Assembly (NCBI RefSeq): GCF_024679245.1 | Contig: NC_090172.1 | Span: 1,976,001 to 2,040,000 of the forward strand | Source of the DNA: Pseudorasbora parva | Lineage: Eukaryota > Chordata > Actinopteri > Cypriniformes > Gobionidae | DNA: 64,000 bases | Direction of reading: 5' to 3' | In this document: one piece after another, positions 1-12,400 of the stretch | Layout of the letters: every line of letters starts with the position of its first letter | Position numbering within the stretch: the first letter of the stretch is position 1 | Notes under the pieces: generated by a model | Seen by the model: only the letters and a program-made list of their open reading frames with translations | Databases searched by the model: none | What the model was told of the DNA's origin: nothing | Position numbers and translations under genes: made by a program

Positions 1-1570
1 AAATTGACATTTTTACTTTTAAGTTATACAAAAGTAATGATAGTAATGATAATGCGATTATCAATGAGTCGAATGATACCCAATATCAGCCATTTTGGGT
101 GCTGACCATTTATAACTTTGTCATAAAATGCTATATTTTATGAAAGCATTAGCATATTACGAAACTCGTTATGCATCTTCGGCACTATGCCCTGACAGTA
201 GGGCAGTGCCAACTTGTGTTCAAAAATCATAATGAAATCTGCAAAAATGCTAATAACTTTTGACTAAATTAGCCTATTTGAATGAAATTTTAATGGATTC
301 ATTGGGTCATGCCGAGAACATAACAATTTTGCCATAGTTGCTCAGACTTCCTGTACGCTTTTTTAAAACTCCAACTACAACATTTGTCCAATTTCCACCA
401 AAATTGAATCGTATCATCTTCAGACCACGCCTAGAAAATGTAATGGATTTCGTGTCGATAGATCAAAACTTTTATTGTTGAGGGACGATGCCAAAATCAC
501 TCGAGGCTGTATCTTTGCAAAGCTTTGGGATATTGACGCCAAACTTGGCTTGTGTCACCTCACTCTGACCACAACACATCAGTTTCTTAACAGCGCCACC
601 TATTGGTCAAAGGTGATAAACCATTAAATCATATTATCAGTGACTGTACTTGTTATTTTTCAGCTATTTTGCAGTAAAATCATCTCAATATGTCTTTAAT
701 TGCTCATTGTTGCAGTTAGTGTGATGTAGAGCCATGTTGTCATGACTTATCGTGCTTGACCAGATAATGGCTGCTTACATTATTCATTTTAATTAAGTGT
801 ATTGATTAAATATAAGAATGACACAAAAGATTATGCATACATTAAAATTGGTTTAAAAAAAAGAAGGTAAAAATCTATTTAAACGCATTGGAAAAGATGA
901 TTTCGGTCACTGCTTTGAACTGACCACGGCACAGAAGATGAAGAATATCAAACTTTAGATGTCAGCTGGCCACTGTGTTTACTAAAGTAGGTTGGCATGA
1001 AGGTCTGCATCGCTGACATAGTTCTACAATATTTGCGTGATGTTGCCACAGAGGAGTACGATAAACAGCCGTGATGCAATACAGACACAGTTGGAATACA
1101 TCAAGAAGCTCCGCTTTGAAGAGCTAATTAATTCCTATCCTCCTCCCGCTCCTCCTGTGCTTCAAAGAACGACAGAGATGCACACAAGTAACTCAACCTG
1201 GAGTCATCCAATCGGACTTTCAGTCTGTCTACTTCAAATCTCAGACATCAGTTTGACATCTCTAGATCTAAGTATACCTACACAACCAATGTGTGGGTCT
1301 ATGAGTATCTCTAAAGAATGAAACACGGCCTGGATCCATATTTTAAAGCTCTGCGTTCTGACTGTTGTCCCAAAGAGTATTGAGAGGTTCAGAGACGCAT
1401 GAGTCATAAGGCAGCATTTTCCTGAGAGGGAATTGTGGGATTGGTTGTGCTTAATGTAGAATGCTGTTGTAACACGAAAACCAATTGTTAAACAATCAAT
1501 CAATTGCAAACGAGGATGTACATAAAGTTGCGACTATTTATTCTTAAAAATGTCAGAATAGTGCACGGAT

Positions 1571-1948
1571 ATCTTGTTTCTAGTCCAAACATCTAAAAAT
1601 TCTTAACACAAGAAGTATTTACTAGACAGGCAAAATTGATGGTCATGTTTTGGGGAAAAAATAACTCAAAATTAAGAGAGATTTTGCTTAAAATAAGATA
1701 AATAATCTGCCAATGGGGTAAGCAAAATAATCTTAATTCAAACGGAAAACAAGATTATTTTGCTTAACCCATTGGCAGATTATTTCGCTTATTTTAAGCA
1801 AAAACTCTCTTAATTTTAAATTCTTTTTTCTCAAAACAACAAAATAGTTTGTACTTATCTAGTAAATGTTTTTTAATGTAAGAATTTTTCAATATTTTGA
1901 CTAGAAACAAGACAAAAATACTGAGTAAGAAAAGCATTTGTTGCAGTG
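1571..1948. mobile_element. Palindromic MITE (CACTGCAAAAAATGC family), copy A, left end lost
   Basis: Shares ATCTTGTTTCTAGTCCAAAC, the central AATCTGCCAATGGGGT with its inverted copy, and right end GCATTTGTTGCAGTG. The CACTGCAAAA left terminus is missing. Confidence 0.85.
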
Positions 1949-2031
1949 TAAATAGGATAAGAAATATTTGTTTTATGTGTAGCACTTTGGGATTGTTTTT
2001 AACTATGAAAAGGGCTTTACAAATAAAATAT

Positions 2032-2059
2032 ATTATTATTATTATTATTATTATTATTA
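2032..2059 (+). repeat. (ATT)n microsatellite
   Basis: Follows AAATAAAATATATT, like the 3' tail of a short interspersed repeat. Confidence 0.9.
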
Positions 2060-3305
2060 AATAGCTACTGGCTATTGATAATGAAAAAAAGCAAACAAAA
2101 ACAAGCAGCCATTAATAGGCTAAGTACAAAGAAGGCACGACAAGTCTGCATGGCTGGTAGCATCAGACCAACTGCAACAATGAGCGATAAAAGCATATTA
2201 AGTCAATTGTAATGAAATTTAATGGTTAATCACCTTTGACCAATAGGTGGCGCTGTGACCAAACTGATGTTTTGTGGTCAGAGTGAGGTAAAAATGACAC
2301 GTGCAATGTTTGGTATCAATTTGCCAAAGGATTGTAGAGACAGCCTCTGAATCATTTTGGCATCATGCCTCAACTTTGTTATACAAAGAGTTTCGTCTAT
2401 CGACACGAAAACCATAACTTTTTTTCTGCAAGGTCTGAAGATGATATTACTAGATTTAGGTGAAAATACGGTCTAGTAGGAATTCGAAAAAGTAGGTTCT
2501 GAAATCAAATCAAAATGGCGGAGTGGAAGTTTGGCCAAATATGTCAAAATTGGTATCTATGTTCTCTGCATGACCCAATGAATCTAATAAGACCAGTTCA
2601 TTACAACAGGCAAATATAATCAAAAAGTTCAACTTTTGACCACAAGGTGGCGCTGCCCCGAAACTTTGAGTGCTGTCAGGGCATGGTGCCGGAGACACGT
2701 ACAGAGTTTCGTAATGATACGCCAATGCGTTCCTAAAAGATAGCATTTTTTGACAAAATTCAAAATGGCTGATGTCCAAAATGGCTGATATAGGAAAATT
2801 GGGTGTCATATGATTCAGCATGATTTTTTTTGATGGAAAATGACGTCATAGGGTGCAATCGAATCGTCTTGAGCCACTGAATCAGATTAAATAAAACAAA
2901 TTCTAGCCCTTATGGTTCAAAAGTTATTAGCACAAACGCAAGTCAAACTTTTGACAAGTAGTGGCACTAGAAATTTGGTGTTAGAGACTCGAAATTTGTT
3001 ATGGTGACAGTTCAGATTGTCCTCTATCAGTGTGCCAAATTTCACAACTTTTTACCATGCAGGTCTATTGGCTGCCATAGACTTACTAATAGGAACGCCA
3101 ACAAATACAATAGGTGGCTACACACCTTTGGTTTTCGGCCCCTAAAAATACTTTCCATGATTACGGGAACAGTAAAAAGACAATGCAATACCTTTTTAAA
3201 GTTACATTAATGTCATATATAACACATGCTTGTGCTGTAGAATCACCTGAGGAACCTGATCCAATCACAAAGCTAACCTGAAACGACCCCTGGAGCGACG
3301 CTTAC

Positions 3306-3418
3306 CTGGGAATGGGCTGTGAGGTCGGGACCACCGGCATGAACTTCGGGCAGTTGGCCATCTGTTCCTGAACCTTTGTGCAAGATGAAATATGCGACCG
3401 CATTTTGACCAGGGTGAC
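3306..3418 (-). CDS. rnf166: rnf166 exon 3 (C2HC finger end and linker)
   Basis: 113 nt, acceptor CTCAG, donor GTAAGC. Reads VTLVKMRSHISSCTKVQEQM, then ANCPKFMPVVPTSQPIPS. H and C of SHISSC complete the C2HC finger. The exon ends in phase 2. I found no downstream exon with the expected CPYCG zinc finger between 1 and 3305, so intron 3 must cross the window edge. Confidence 0.92.
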
Positions 3419-6400
3419 CTGAGATATTCAAAGGGACATGATAGAGAAAAGTAAGCAACTGAATAGAAATAACACTTAAAGGGTTAGTTCACCCAAAAAT
3501 GAAAATTCAGTAATTAGTTCCTCACCCTAATGTCATTGGACACCCGTAAGACCTTTGTTTATCTTAACTTATAACTTTTGTTTACAATCATGTTATGAAG
3601 ACACAAGAATAGTTTTTGTGCGGAAAAAAACGAAATGACGACTTGTATAGCGATGGGCGATTTCAAAACAATGCTTCGAAACCGTTATGAATCAGTGAAT
3701 CAACTCATGATTCAGATCGCCAAAGTCACGTGTTTTCAGCAGTTTGACACGCAATCGGAATCATGAATCCATTGAATTGAGTCATGAAATGAAGCATCTA
3801 TGTAAATCTATCTACGATTGCGCCGGTATTTTGACCTTACTCGACGGAAGTAATGGCGCTGGGAACACTAGATGAGATTCGTCTGATATGAGGTAAAAAA
3901 TAACCCAAATACTGTTGTGTTTCTGGCAGACAGCGATCGTTTCGTGTCTGAAGACATCAGTGTGTCTCCACGAGCCTCAGGGTTTAATATGGATTCGTAT
4001 GTCTGTGTGTTTTTTACTCTCATAGAAATACACCCCATTGACACGCATTATACGAGCAACGGTTGAGTTAAAAATCTTCATTGGTGTTCTCCTGAAGAAA
4101 CAAACACACCTGTGATGCCCTGGGGGTCAGCAGATAAACATCACAGGCTCATTTTTAGATGAACCATCCCTTTAAATCATTCTTTTGGCGCCAGGGTTGC
4201 CAGGTTTGTGTAACAAAACCAGTTCAATTGCTATTCGAAACCTGCCCAATCACAGCCAAAACTAGCCCAAGTGTGTTCCAGGGGGGTTCCTTAAAAAAAC
4301 AACAGTGTAAAAGCAGCTCAATTCTGCAGGAAAACCAAAGACTTACCAACACTGTTTGGCATTCTTCTCATCACAACTGCGTATTTACACTTAGTGCACT
4401 CTTCAGTCTCAACTTTCACCAGCATTATCCTCCTCAGACCCAAAAATAACATCACAGGGAGAGTGTGCGGACCATCGTGGGCGGGCGGCTGAAGTATACT
4501 TTGGGCTTTCATGTAGTTTTTTTTAGTTCTGCTTTAATTCTTATTTACCATTAAATTGTCACTGCGGTTCTGAAAGGCACCCGTGGGAGAGACAGAAATC
4601 TCATGCTATAGTGTCCCTGAAGCATTTTTCAGTGTGAATGCCTTACATAATGACATCTGCACTGTTCAGAGGAACATGCCTTGTGGTACTACACACAGTT
4701 TTTATCCTTTTAAATCCACATTTGTCTGGACTAACCTTTTTGCTGCACCCTCGGCACGGTGCCTTATATGAAGAGAGCTGTTTCTCCACGCTGGAGGATT
4801 TGTCCACTTTCTTTGGATCGAAAGGCATGCGGCAGAGTGGACAGAGAGGCGATGTGACCTGCAGACAAGGCTGTAGACAGTCCCCACAGAAACTGAGAAC
4901 ACACAGACAGAAACATATGTATTCGGCATGTCATAGATGGTTGACATACTTTAAATAAAGCTCTCTCTAAACAAAACCATAAGGCATAGACAAATGAAAC
5001 TTAGTGAAATGGTAGTTCTCAATTTGGGGACACAATGGCATGGCGTCACCTCGATCGGCCAATAGGGGGCGCTACAGTGATAGAAATGTTTAAAATCATT
5101 CATATCATTGGAATCCTTGGCACAAGACAAACAAATTGTATATCTCCGATTTTCATTATCTCCTTGGGTATGTCAAAATGTTGAAGTGGGTGTGGCCACC
5201 TTTATTTAAAATGGCTGTAACTCTTGAATGGAAGGAGATATTTTCACCAAACTTGGTACACGTGTGTATGGTCTTAACCTTAAGTCACATTAAAAAAATT
5301 GTAGTGTTCTCATATTTTATGTGCAAGTAAATGAAAAAAGAAGAAATGAAAAAAAAAATATTAATGCTTGTGTACTAGTCCAATGATTTTCAATCAACCT
5401 CAACAATGCCAGTTAGATAAAAAAGAAAAGAAACCTAGATCAGTAATTCTCAAAACAGTTTTAGTGTTTGGATGGCTATAGCATGGCCATTTAAATTAAG
5501 TGTGTGGCCAAGGTTACCCATAAACCATTTCTAATCAAAACCTTATATATGAACATATGATTCTAAACATGCATGCAAACTTTTATGGAGATTGGACGAT
5601 AGGTGGCATTACAACAACAGTGGTTACCATCTTGTCAAATAACATGTAATGTCTTTGTACATATGCACTTTAAAGCCCTTGAAACCCAGTAATGTTTGCA
5701 GCTATAGGTTTGTTATTACATGTTCCTTAACATCCTGGTCTCACTGTGAATTAAGACAATTAAATGTGTCTTTACAATCTCCGATTACTGAAGTTAAATG
5801 TATTGCAAAGGTTTCATGTTGATCTTAGAACTGCTAGTGAAATGTATTGATGCTTGCATGATTAGTTGTAATCATTTATGCTTTTTCTTTGATCATAGAA
5901 CATATGGATACCAGCCTTTCTGGTACTGATTTAATCCGAGCAAAAAGCAAATCATGAATTATCACCATTGCGCCCTTGTGCAAGGCACTTGCCTTCAGGT
6001 TTCTCCCAAAGGACTTCTTCCTGTAATAAGTGTACTATAAGTGGCACTGGATAAAAGCGTCCGCTAAATGTTTACTAACCGCATAAGCCTCAGAGGAAAA
6101 CACCAACTCTGAACCATTGAAAGCTGGCTGGCAGGCGACGGGCCTGTGAATAGCTGAACAAATGCTGATGTATCAGACTACCTTTCAAGCTGGTGTGACT
6201 CAGCAGAAAATGGCCAGTGAGCTCGCGATGGCAGCCCTGTCACATTCTGACGGATGAGGCAAGAGTTTATGGGACTGTAAAAGCAATGAATCACTCCAAG
6301 CTTTTTCCGCCAGACTTGCACCGCATTTAACAGCAATATTAAATCCGGGCCAGGGCCAATCAAGAGCCACTCCATCACTGTCTACACTTGAATGCGGCAC

Positions 6401-9400
6401 TGACTGACTCGCGGGGGAACAGGAAGTAAAGGTCAGTCGCCAAGTGTGGCATTGCGTTTGCAAGATTCCTACAAATTCAAAGAGTCATGCCGAGTCATGT
6501 TGTAATTTCCGGTTTTGCCCATTTTTTTTTAAACTAGGGCTTCCAAACCAACTAAAAAAAGGCAATTAAATGCAACCCTCTAGACTGGGTAAACCCAGCC
6601 TGATCTGCCGGCGATTTGATTTCGCCCTGAAACTCAGTCTGGGAACCTGTACATTCATTTCTACTGCTTCCGTTACACTATTGCGGGAACCAATCACAGA
6701 CTGGTTTATCACCTGCCGAGCTATTGGCAGTTCAGAAGCCTGCATCTCTGATGGTCTGGGGTTCATGAGTGTGTGTGGCATGGGCAGCTTACACATCTGG
6801 AAAGACACCATCAATGCTGAAAGGTATATCCAAGTTCTAGAACAACATCTACTCCCATCCAGACGTCGTCTCTTTCAGGGAAGACCTCGCATTTTCCAAA
6901 ATGACAAAGCCAGACCATATACTGGATCAATTACAACATCATGGCTCCGTAGAAGAAGGATCCAGGTACTGAAATAGCCAGCCTGCAGTCCAGATCTTTC
7001 ACCATTAGAAAACATTTGGCGCATCATAAAGAGGAAGATGCGATAAAGAAGACCTAAGACAGTTGAGCAACTAGAAGCCTGTGTTAGACAAGAATGGGAC
7101 AACATTCCCATTCCTGAACTTGAGCAGCTCGTCTCCTCAGTCCCCAGACGTTTGCAGACTGATATAAAAAGGAGAGAGGATGCCACACAGGGGTAAACAT
7201 GGCCTTGACCCAACTTTTTTGAGATGTGATGCCATGAAATGTAAAAAATTTAAACATTTGATATGTCATCTATGTTTTATTCTGAATAAAATATTGAAAT
7301 TTGAAACTTCCACATCATTACATTCTGTTTTTATTCACAATTTGTACAGTCCCAACTTTTTTAGATTTAGGTTTGTGTATATTATCCTGTAGTTTAAGTG
7401 ATCAATAGATTTTAGGCTGCATTCACACTTGCTGTTAACTTGCACATTTGTGCACATCAAGTGGCTTCTGTATATGGATAACTGATCCAATAAGATTCCT
7501 GCACAATAGTCAAGTCACAATTAGGGATGCACCGAATCCAGATTTTTGAGGTTCGGTCGAAAACCGAATCCACTGGTTAAGATTCTGCCGAATCCGAAAC
7601 CGAATCCAACTCCCATCCTCAGTCCATTATCACAGTAAACACATTAATGACATAAACAACGTCCACATCAGTGTATTTTTAATTTAATTTTAATTTTAAA
7701 AAAAGTCACCATTATGCCAGGATGACTGTGCCGTATTGCTGTCTGTAAATTCCTTCATGCACAACTCTTATTCTCTCGGATGGGAAGTTCCGCGAAACGG
7801 TTCTCTCGGACAGTTAGTTTCAATGAACCGGTTAAAAAAACGGATCACCGCTTCTTTTACGTCCTTACGTAATGACGTCATTTCTATCATCCCGGCGGAT
7901 GAAAATACATTCAAACACATTCATATAAAGTATTTGTAATCAAAACTTAGTATAGTAATAATTATTATTGTCATCATCATCATCTTGGATACGTTTTTTA
8001 ATTCATGTTTTGCAAAAGCACTCAATACAGCCACTGTCGTGCAAACACTGATGTTTCACACAGATTAAATAAACTTACATAGACATAACAAACTTACACA
8101 AATCCTTGGTTCACCCGTGCTCATATATTATCAGCATCAGTTTTCCGATAGAACCAGTTCTGTTCAAGACGACGCTATCACGCATGCAGTATCTCAGCTC
8201 ACCGGTTCTCACAGCAAAACATGTCTCAGTTCAGTGAACTGTTGGAGTTACAACATATACTTCAAGATATGAGTTTATTTCTAGTCTGAGGGACTGTCAC
8301 TCATGTCAGAAAGTGAGGAACTTTAGTAACTTGTGGGATCGGCGCTGATTTGAGACGCGAACCGTTTAGAATGATTCAGTTGGATTTGGTGAACTAGTTC
8401 GACCAGATCACTAAAAAGATCCAGTTAAAAAGAACGATTCGTTCGCGAACCGGACATCCAGCGGCTATTCTTTAGGGTTCTTGCCACCACGAGACAAATC
8501 GGCATTGCAAATTGAACATATAGCTCGACTTGAATTGCCTTCTTGTGACTGAAAGTACTGCCAAACAACACATTTTCTGTTCACAAGTTCCATTTTCACT
8601 CTCACAGCCGACTGCATTCGAACGGTCCACCTAGTAAACACGTTGCCATAATCAACCGCGGCATCATGTTCGACCAGTATCGCGTAGTGCAAGCGGGTTC
8701 GGTTCGGTGGAAAAAAATTCTAAGGTTCAGCAGAAACCGAACCCAGTCAAAAAGCCCGATATTCGGCCGAATACCGAACCCGAATCCTGGATTCGGTGCA
8801 TCTAGTCACAATAGACCCTTTTCACAATGACGCCAGTTAAATACTTAAATTATATTTACATGCGTGTGCAGGTTACACGTTTCTTCAAGCGTCTCAGAGT
8901 GGCTCTGTTCACACTAAATACTGCTTCACATGAAACCTGTTGTTCATCATGATTTCAAAATAAAGTTTAACCCCTTGTTTGGAGTTTGCATGTTTTATGT
9001 CCATATCAAATGTTTAGGAAATTCCAGTGGCTGCAGCATTTTCATCACAAAGAAGTGGCCAAATATTAAAGATTAAGTAAGTGGACATTTGAAATAAATG
9101 TTGTTTGGCCAACATTAAACACGGATTAGATCTGAAATATAAGACCCACGTAAAAAAAGACCCATTTATACTGTGTGAGACAAAATACTAAATATTTTGA
9201 GAACATAAATATTAAATATTTTACATAATGCCTTAGTACAAATGTCATATTTTACAATTATTTAATGGAGCATATTCATTTTATATTGTGTTATTTTGCA
9301 AGACAGCACTTTTTTTTTTAAATATTTATTTTTAAAAATAAATGTAATTATAATATCATCAAATTAGGTATATATATATTTTACAATTATTCTGTTACGT

Positions 9401-12400
9401 GTATCAAAAAAAAAATGTTAACACTTAAAAAAAATAATTCTCAAATGTTCATGTCATTTGAAACATTTCTGGCCAACGTCAAAATAATTGGCCACTTGCA
9501 ACTCGGCTCTTTAGATATCAGTACTATCCTACGCCACTGAAAAATTGCATATTAGCTGGCCATAATTTATGATAAAAAAGGAGAATATTTGACAGAGAGA
9601 GAGAGAGCGTTGACCTGGTTTCTAGCACTGCTGACTCGGTCCTGCTCCATTGAGCTGCTGTTGGGCATCGCAGACACAATGAGAGCAAAGGAAAGCAGGG
9701 GCTGGTGGCGATCTGGGCTTCAGGCTGCTTAGGCCTAGTTCCCTACAATCCCTGGATCTCCCTGCCTAAAGCAGAGCACGACGGCTGGCCTTCCTCCCTC
9801 AGGAAAAGTAAGCTATTTCCATATCTTTGTAAACATCCAGAGAATGACATGAGGATGTTCCAGACAGGGCTCGAGCAGGAAATTGGATGGTCTGACCTAA
9901 CAGACAATAATCTGACAAGCTTTCTTTAACCCATAGCAGGAAGTAAATGAAAGAGACGATATCATCATCATACCCGTAACTGAAACTCTTTGATTGATTA
10001 AAGATGACCAATCAGCGCTCGACCATAAGGACTGCCGGATGGCCCGTAGCCAGCGTTAAAGACAGTCGGGCTTGTGCTGCATCTTCACTGAAGTTGATCA
10101 TTTGTGCATTTGTAAGCTTTGCATATTTAAATATTCAAGCGCTCATAGACGAGAAAGTGTCTCTCAGTTTGGTTCTCGCCACAACACTATAGCTTAAGCG
10201 CACACGCCATGCGTCTCTCAGCGGGCAAATATTCACTCAAAATTGTCAAAATGCCGATCTTGTCGAGTATCATCCTAAACATTGTCGGTTATGTCTTTTA
10301 AATGAATGTGAACATGAAATATGCCAGTCACCGCCAGCGTTTGTCATTTTCAAGTGTTATGGCCCACAGAATATCATAATATGCAAATATATCTAAAGAA
10401 AGAACAGACCTTCTGCTTTACTCTAGCGTCATGCATTGTTTTTTAATCAACACTTGAATGTGGTACGTTTAATATAAAAAGCTGAGAAAAATCATGTTTT
10501 TTGAAGAAGACTAACGTTATCCAGATGTGATTCAGAACGATGATCAAAACACAGATGGAGTAACAGGTCGAGTTCATCAACACCTCAAAGCTCCAGTCCT
10601 GGCGCGACATTTCATTCAATAACAACCGTTTTGTTTAGATGCTGTTTATTGCTGATGATCGCTTTATTTTTTCATATGCATCTCCTTATATGATATAGCG
10701 CGTTTCTGTTTCTTCTTCGCCTGTGTTTTGATGTTGATCAGGAGATTCTGTACTCGTTCAGATGTCATAGCGCCCCCTACCGTATAACAGTGAAAACAGA
10801 GAAATACAGAAAATATTTGCCAATGGCAGGGAAGCATTTTCTCCTTTTATACAGTCTATGGTTCTCATAAAAGACGAGATGACAAAAGACAGAAAAAAGA
10901 AAAGAAAAATTTTTTCACTCACTGCTCTTGACTGAATACCTTTAATAAGGGTTAATCTATATTTATACAGTGAATACTATGCAATGATATCTTACATTTG
11001 ATTACCATTTCTGTAGCCTACCTGAAAATCTAGTTTACACCTACATGAAAAACCTGAAAATAACTATCATTTGCATTTGTTCTGTTGCTCGTAATTCTAA
11101 TATTTGTTCTTATTTCATTACAGACTGTAACAATATTTTAAAAAAAAAATAATTTAAAAAGGCTTTCTGGAGTCAACCTTATTTATTAAGGTTACATGGA
11201 TCAAAAACAACAACAACTAGGCCTATTTTTTTCATTTATTACTTCTTCTTTTTTTTGATGAGGCCAGTACAAATTTTGTCAGGGCAAGTAAAAATTTGAC
11301 CCACTGGCCCGACTGAGTAGGGCTGGGCGATATGGCCCAAAAAAATTATCACGATATAATTTTCCATATCAGGCGATAAATGTAAAATCTTTATTTCTTT
11401 AAAGTTTAAAGGCATATTTTTGCTCCTGAGTGAAATATGTAGAAAACAGACAGCTAACTGTGGTTTTAAACTATCCTTTATTGTCAAAACATGACAAACA
11501 CTTGCCAACAGGTGAACAATTTATTAAAACTGAGGTAGATTTATTTATTAAAATCTTAATTGTGGTCAGCATTTCTGTACTCTACACTGTATATCAACAA
11601 TATCATTACTTATTGTGTAAGTAGTAAACCACTAAAAACGCAAACGGGCAAAAAAAAGGTCTCCAGTAAGGGCTGTCTAGTCTATTTTATTCATTTTAAA
11701 CATCGGATGACATTATTTCTCTTTTGATACAGGAGATGCCGAGTTATTAATAAACCATCAAAGACAATTATGATATCGATCGTGTACAAGTCTGATGTTT
11801 TAGTGATTATAGTTGGGTACAGTTAGCGTTAGCTTGTTGTAAGTCCCTCACCACAACTAAGAAGGTAATAAGCCGGCGTGTGAATGTAGTTAATGTAGAT
11901 TTACCGCTGTGTTGGGCTCAATGTTATATGAAGAACTTCGAAGAAGCAGGATAATTTAATAATTAAATTCCGTGTGGAGAATGATATTGATAAGCAGTCC
12001 ATGTACGCCGCTGTTTTAAGTCGGATGGGATCGCCAAAATATCTCCAAACCACTGAAGTTGAGCGAACTAACGATATTCGTGTCCTCTGAGTTTTCTTCA
12101 CTATCGCTCATTTTTCTCACTCTACTTCACTCCGATCCTCCAAGCCGGTCAGCCACTGACTGTAAACAGCATCGCGTGCAGCGCCCAGAAGCCCCGGTCT
12201 GCAATTCGCATTGGCAGCATTACGCATAGCGCTTAAGCATTATATCGAGAATTTATGGAACTGTTGTTATCGTTTTATCGAGGAAAATTATATCGTGATA
12301 ATTATCGTTATCGTTTTATCGCCCAGCCCTACGACTGAGCAAGTAGAAAAAATAATTTTGCATTGAGCCCTGCCAATAAACACACGACTGCAACAATATA

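Larger units (their letters stand above)
20..2830. repeat. Diverged inverted pair of a roughly 600-bp repeat
   Basis: 20-626 and 2215-2830 are diverged reverse complements (CACCTCACTCTGACCACA, ACAGCGCCACCTATTGGTCA, ATTACGAAACTCGTTATGC and TTCGTGTCGATAGA all find partners). Either one element with long inverted ends or two copies in opposite orientation. Related GGTGGCGCT-type repeats recur at 2900-3200, 5030-5330, 5560-5700, 50577-50760 and 52000-52290. Confidence 0.65.

Noticed and set aside
1..3305. Search for rnf166 exon 4 (CPYCG zinc finger)
   Set aside because: Minus strand scanned by eye; only repeats found. The exon is presumably left of the window.
9705..9929. Short frame in a GC-richer stretch of rnf166 intron 1
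   Set aside because: No family resemblance, no convincing splice sites in phase, on the strand opposite to rnf166.
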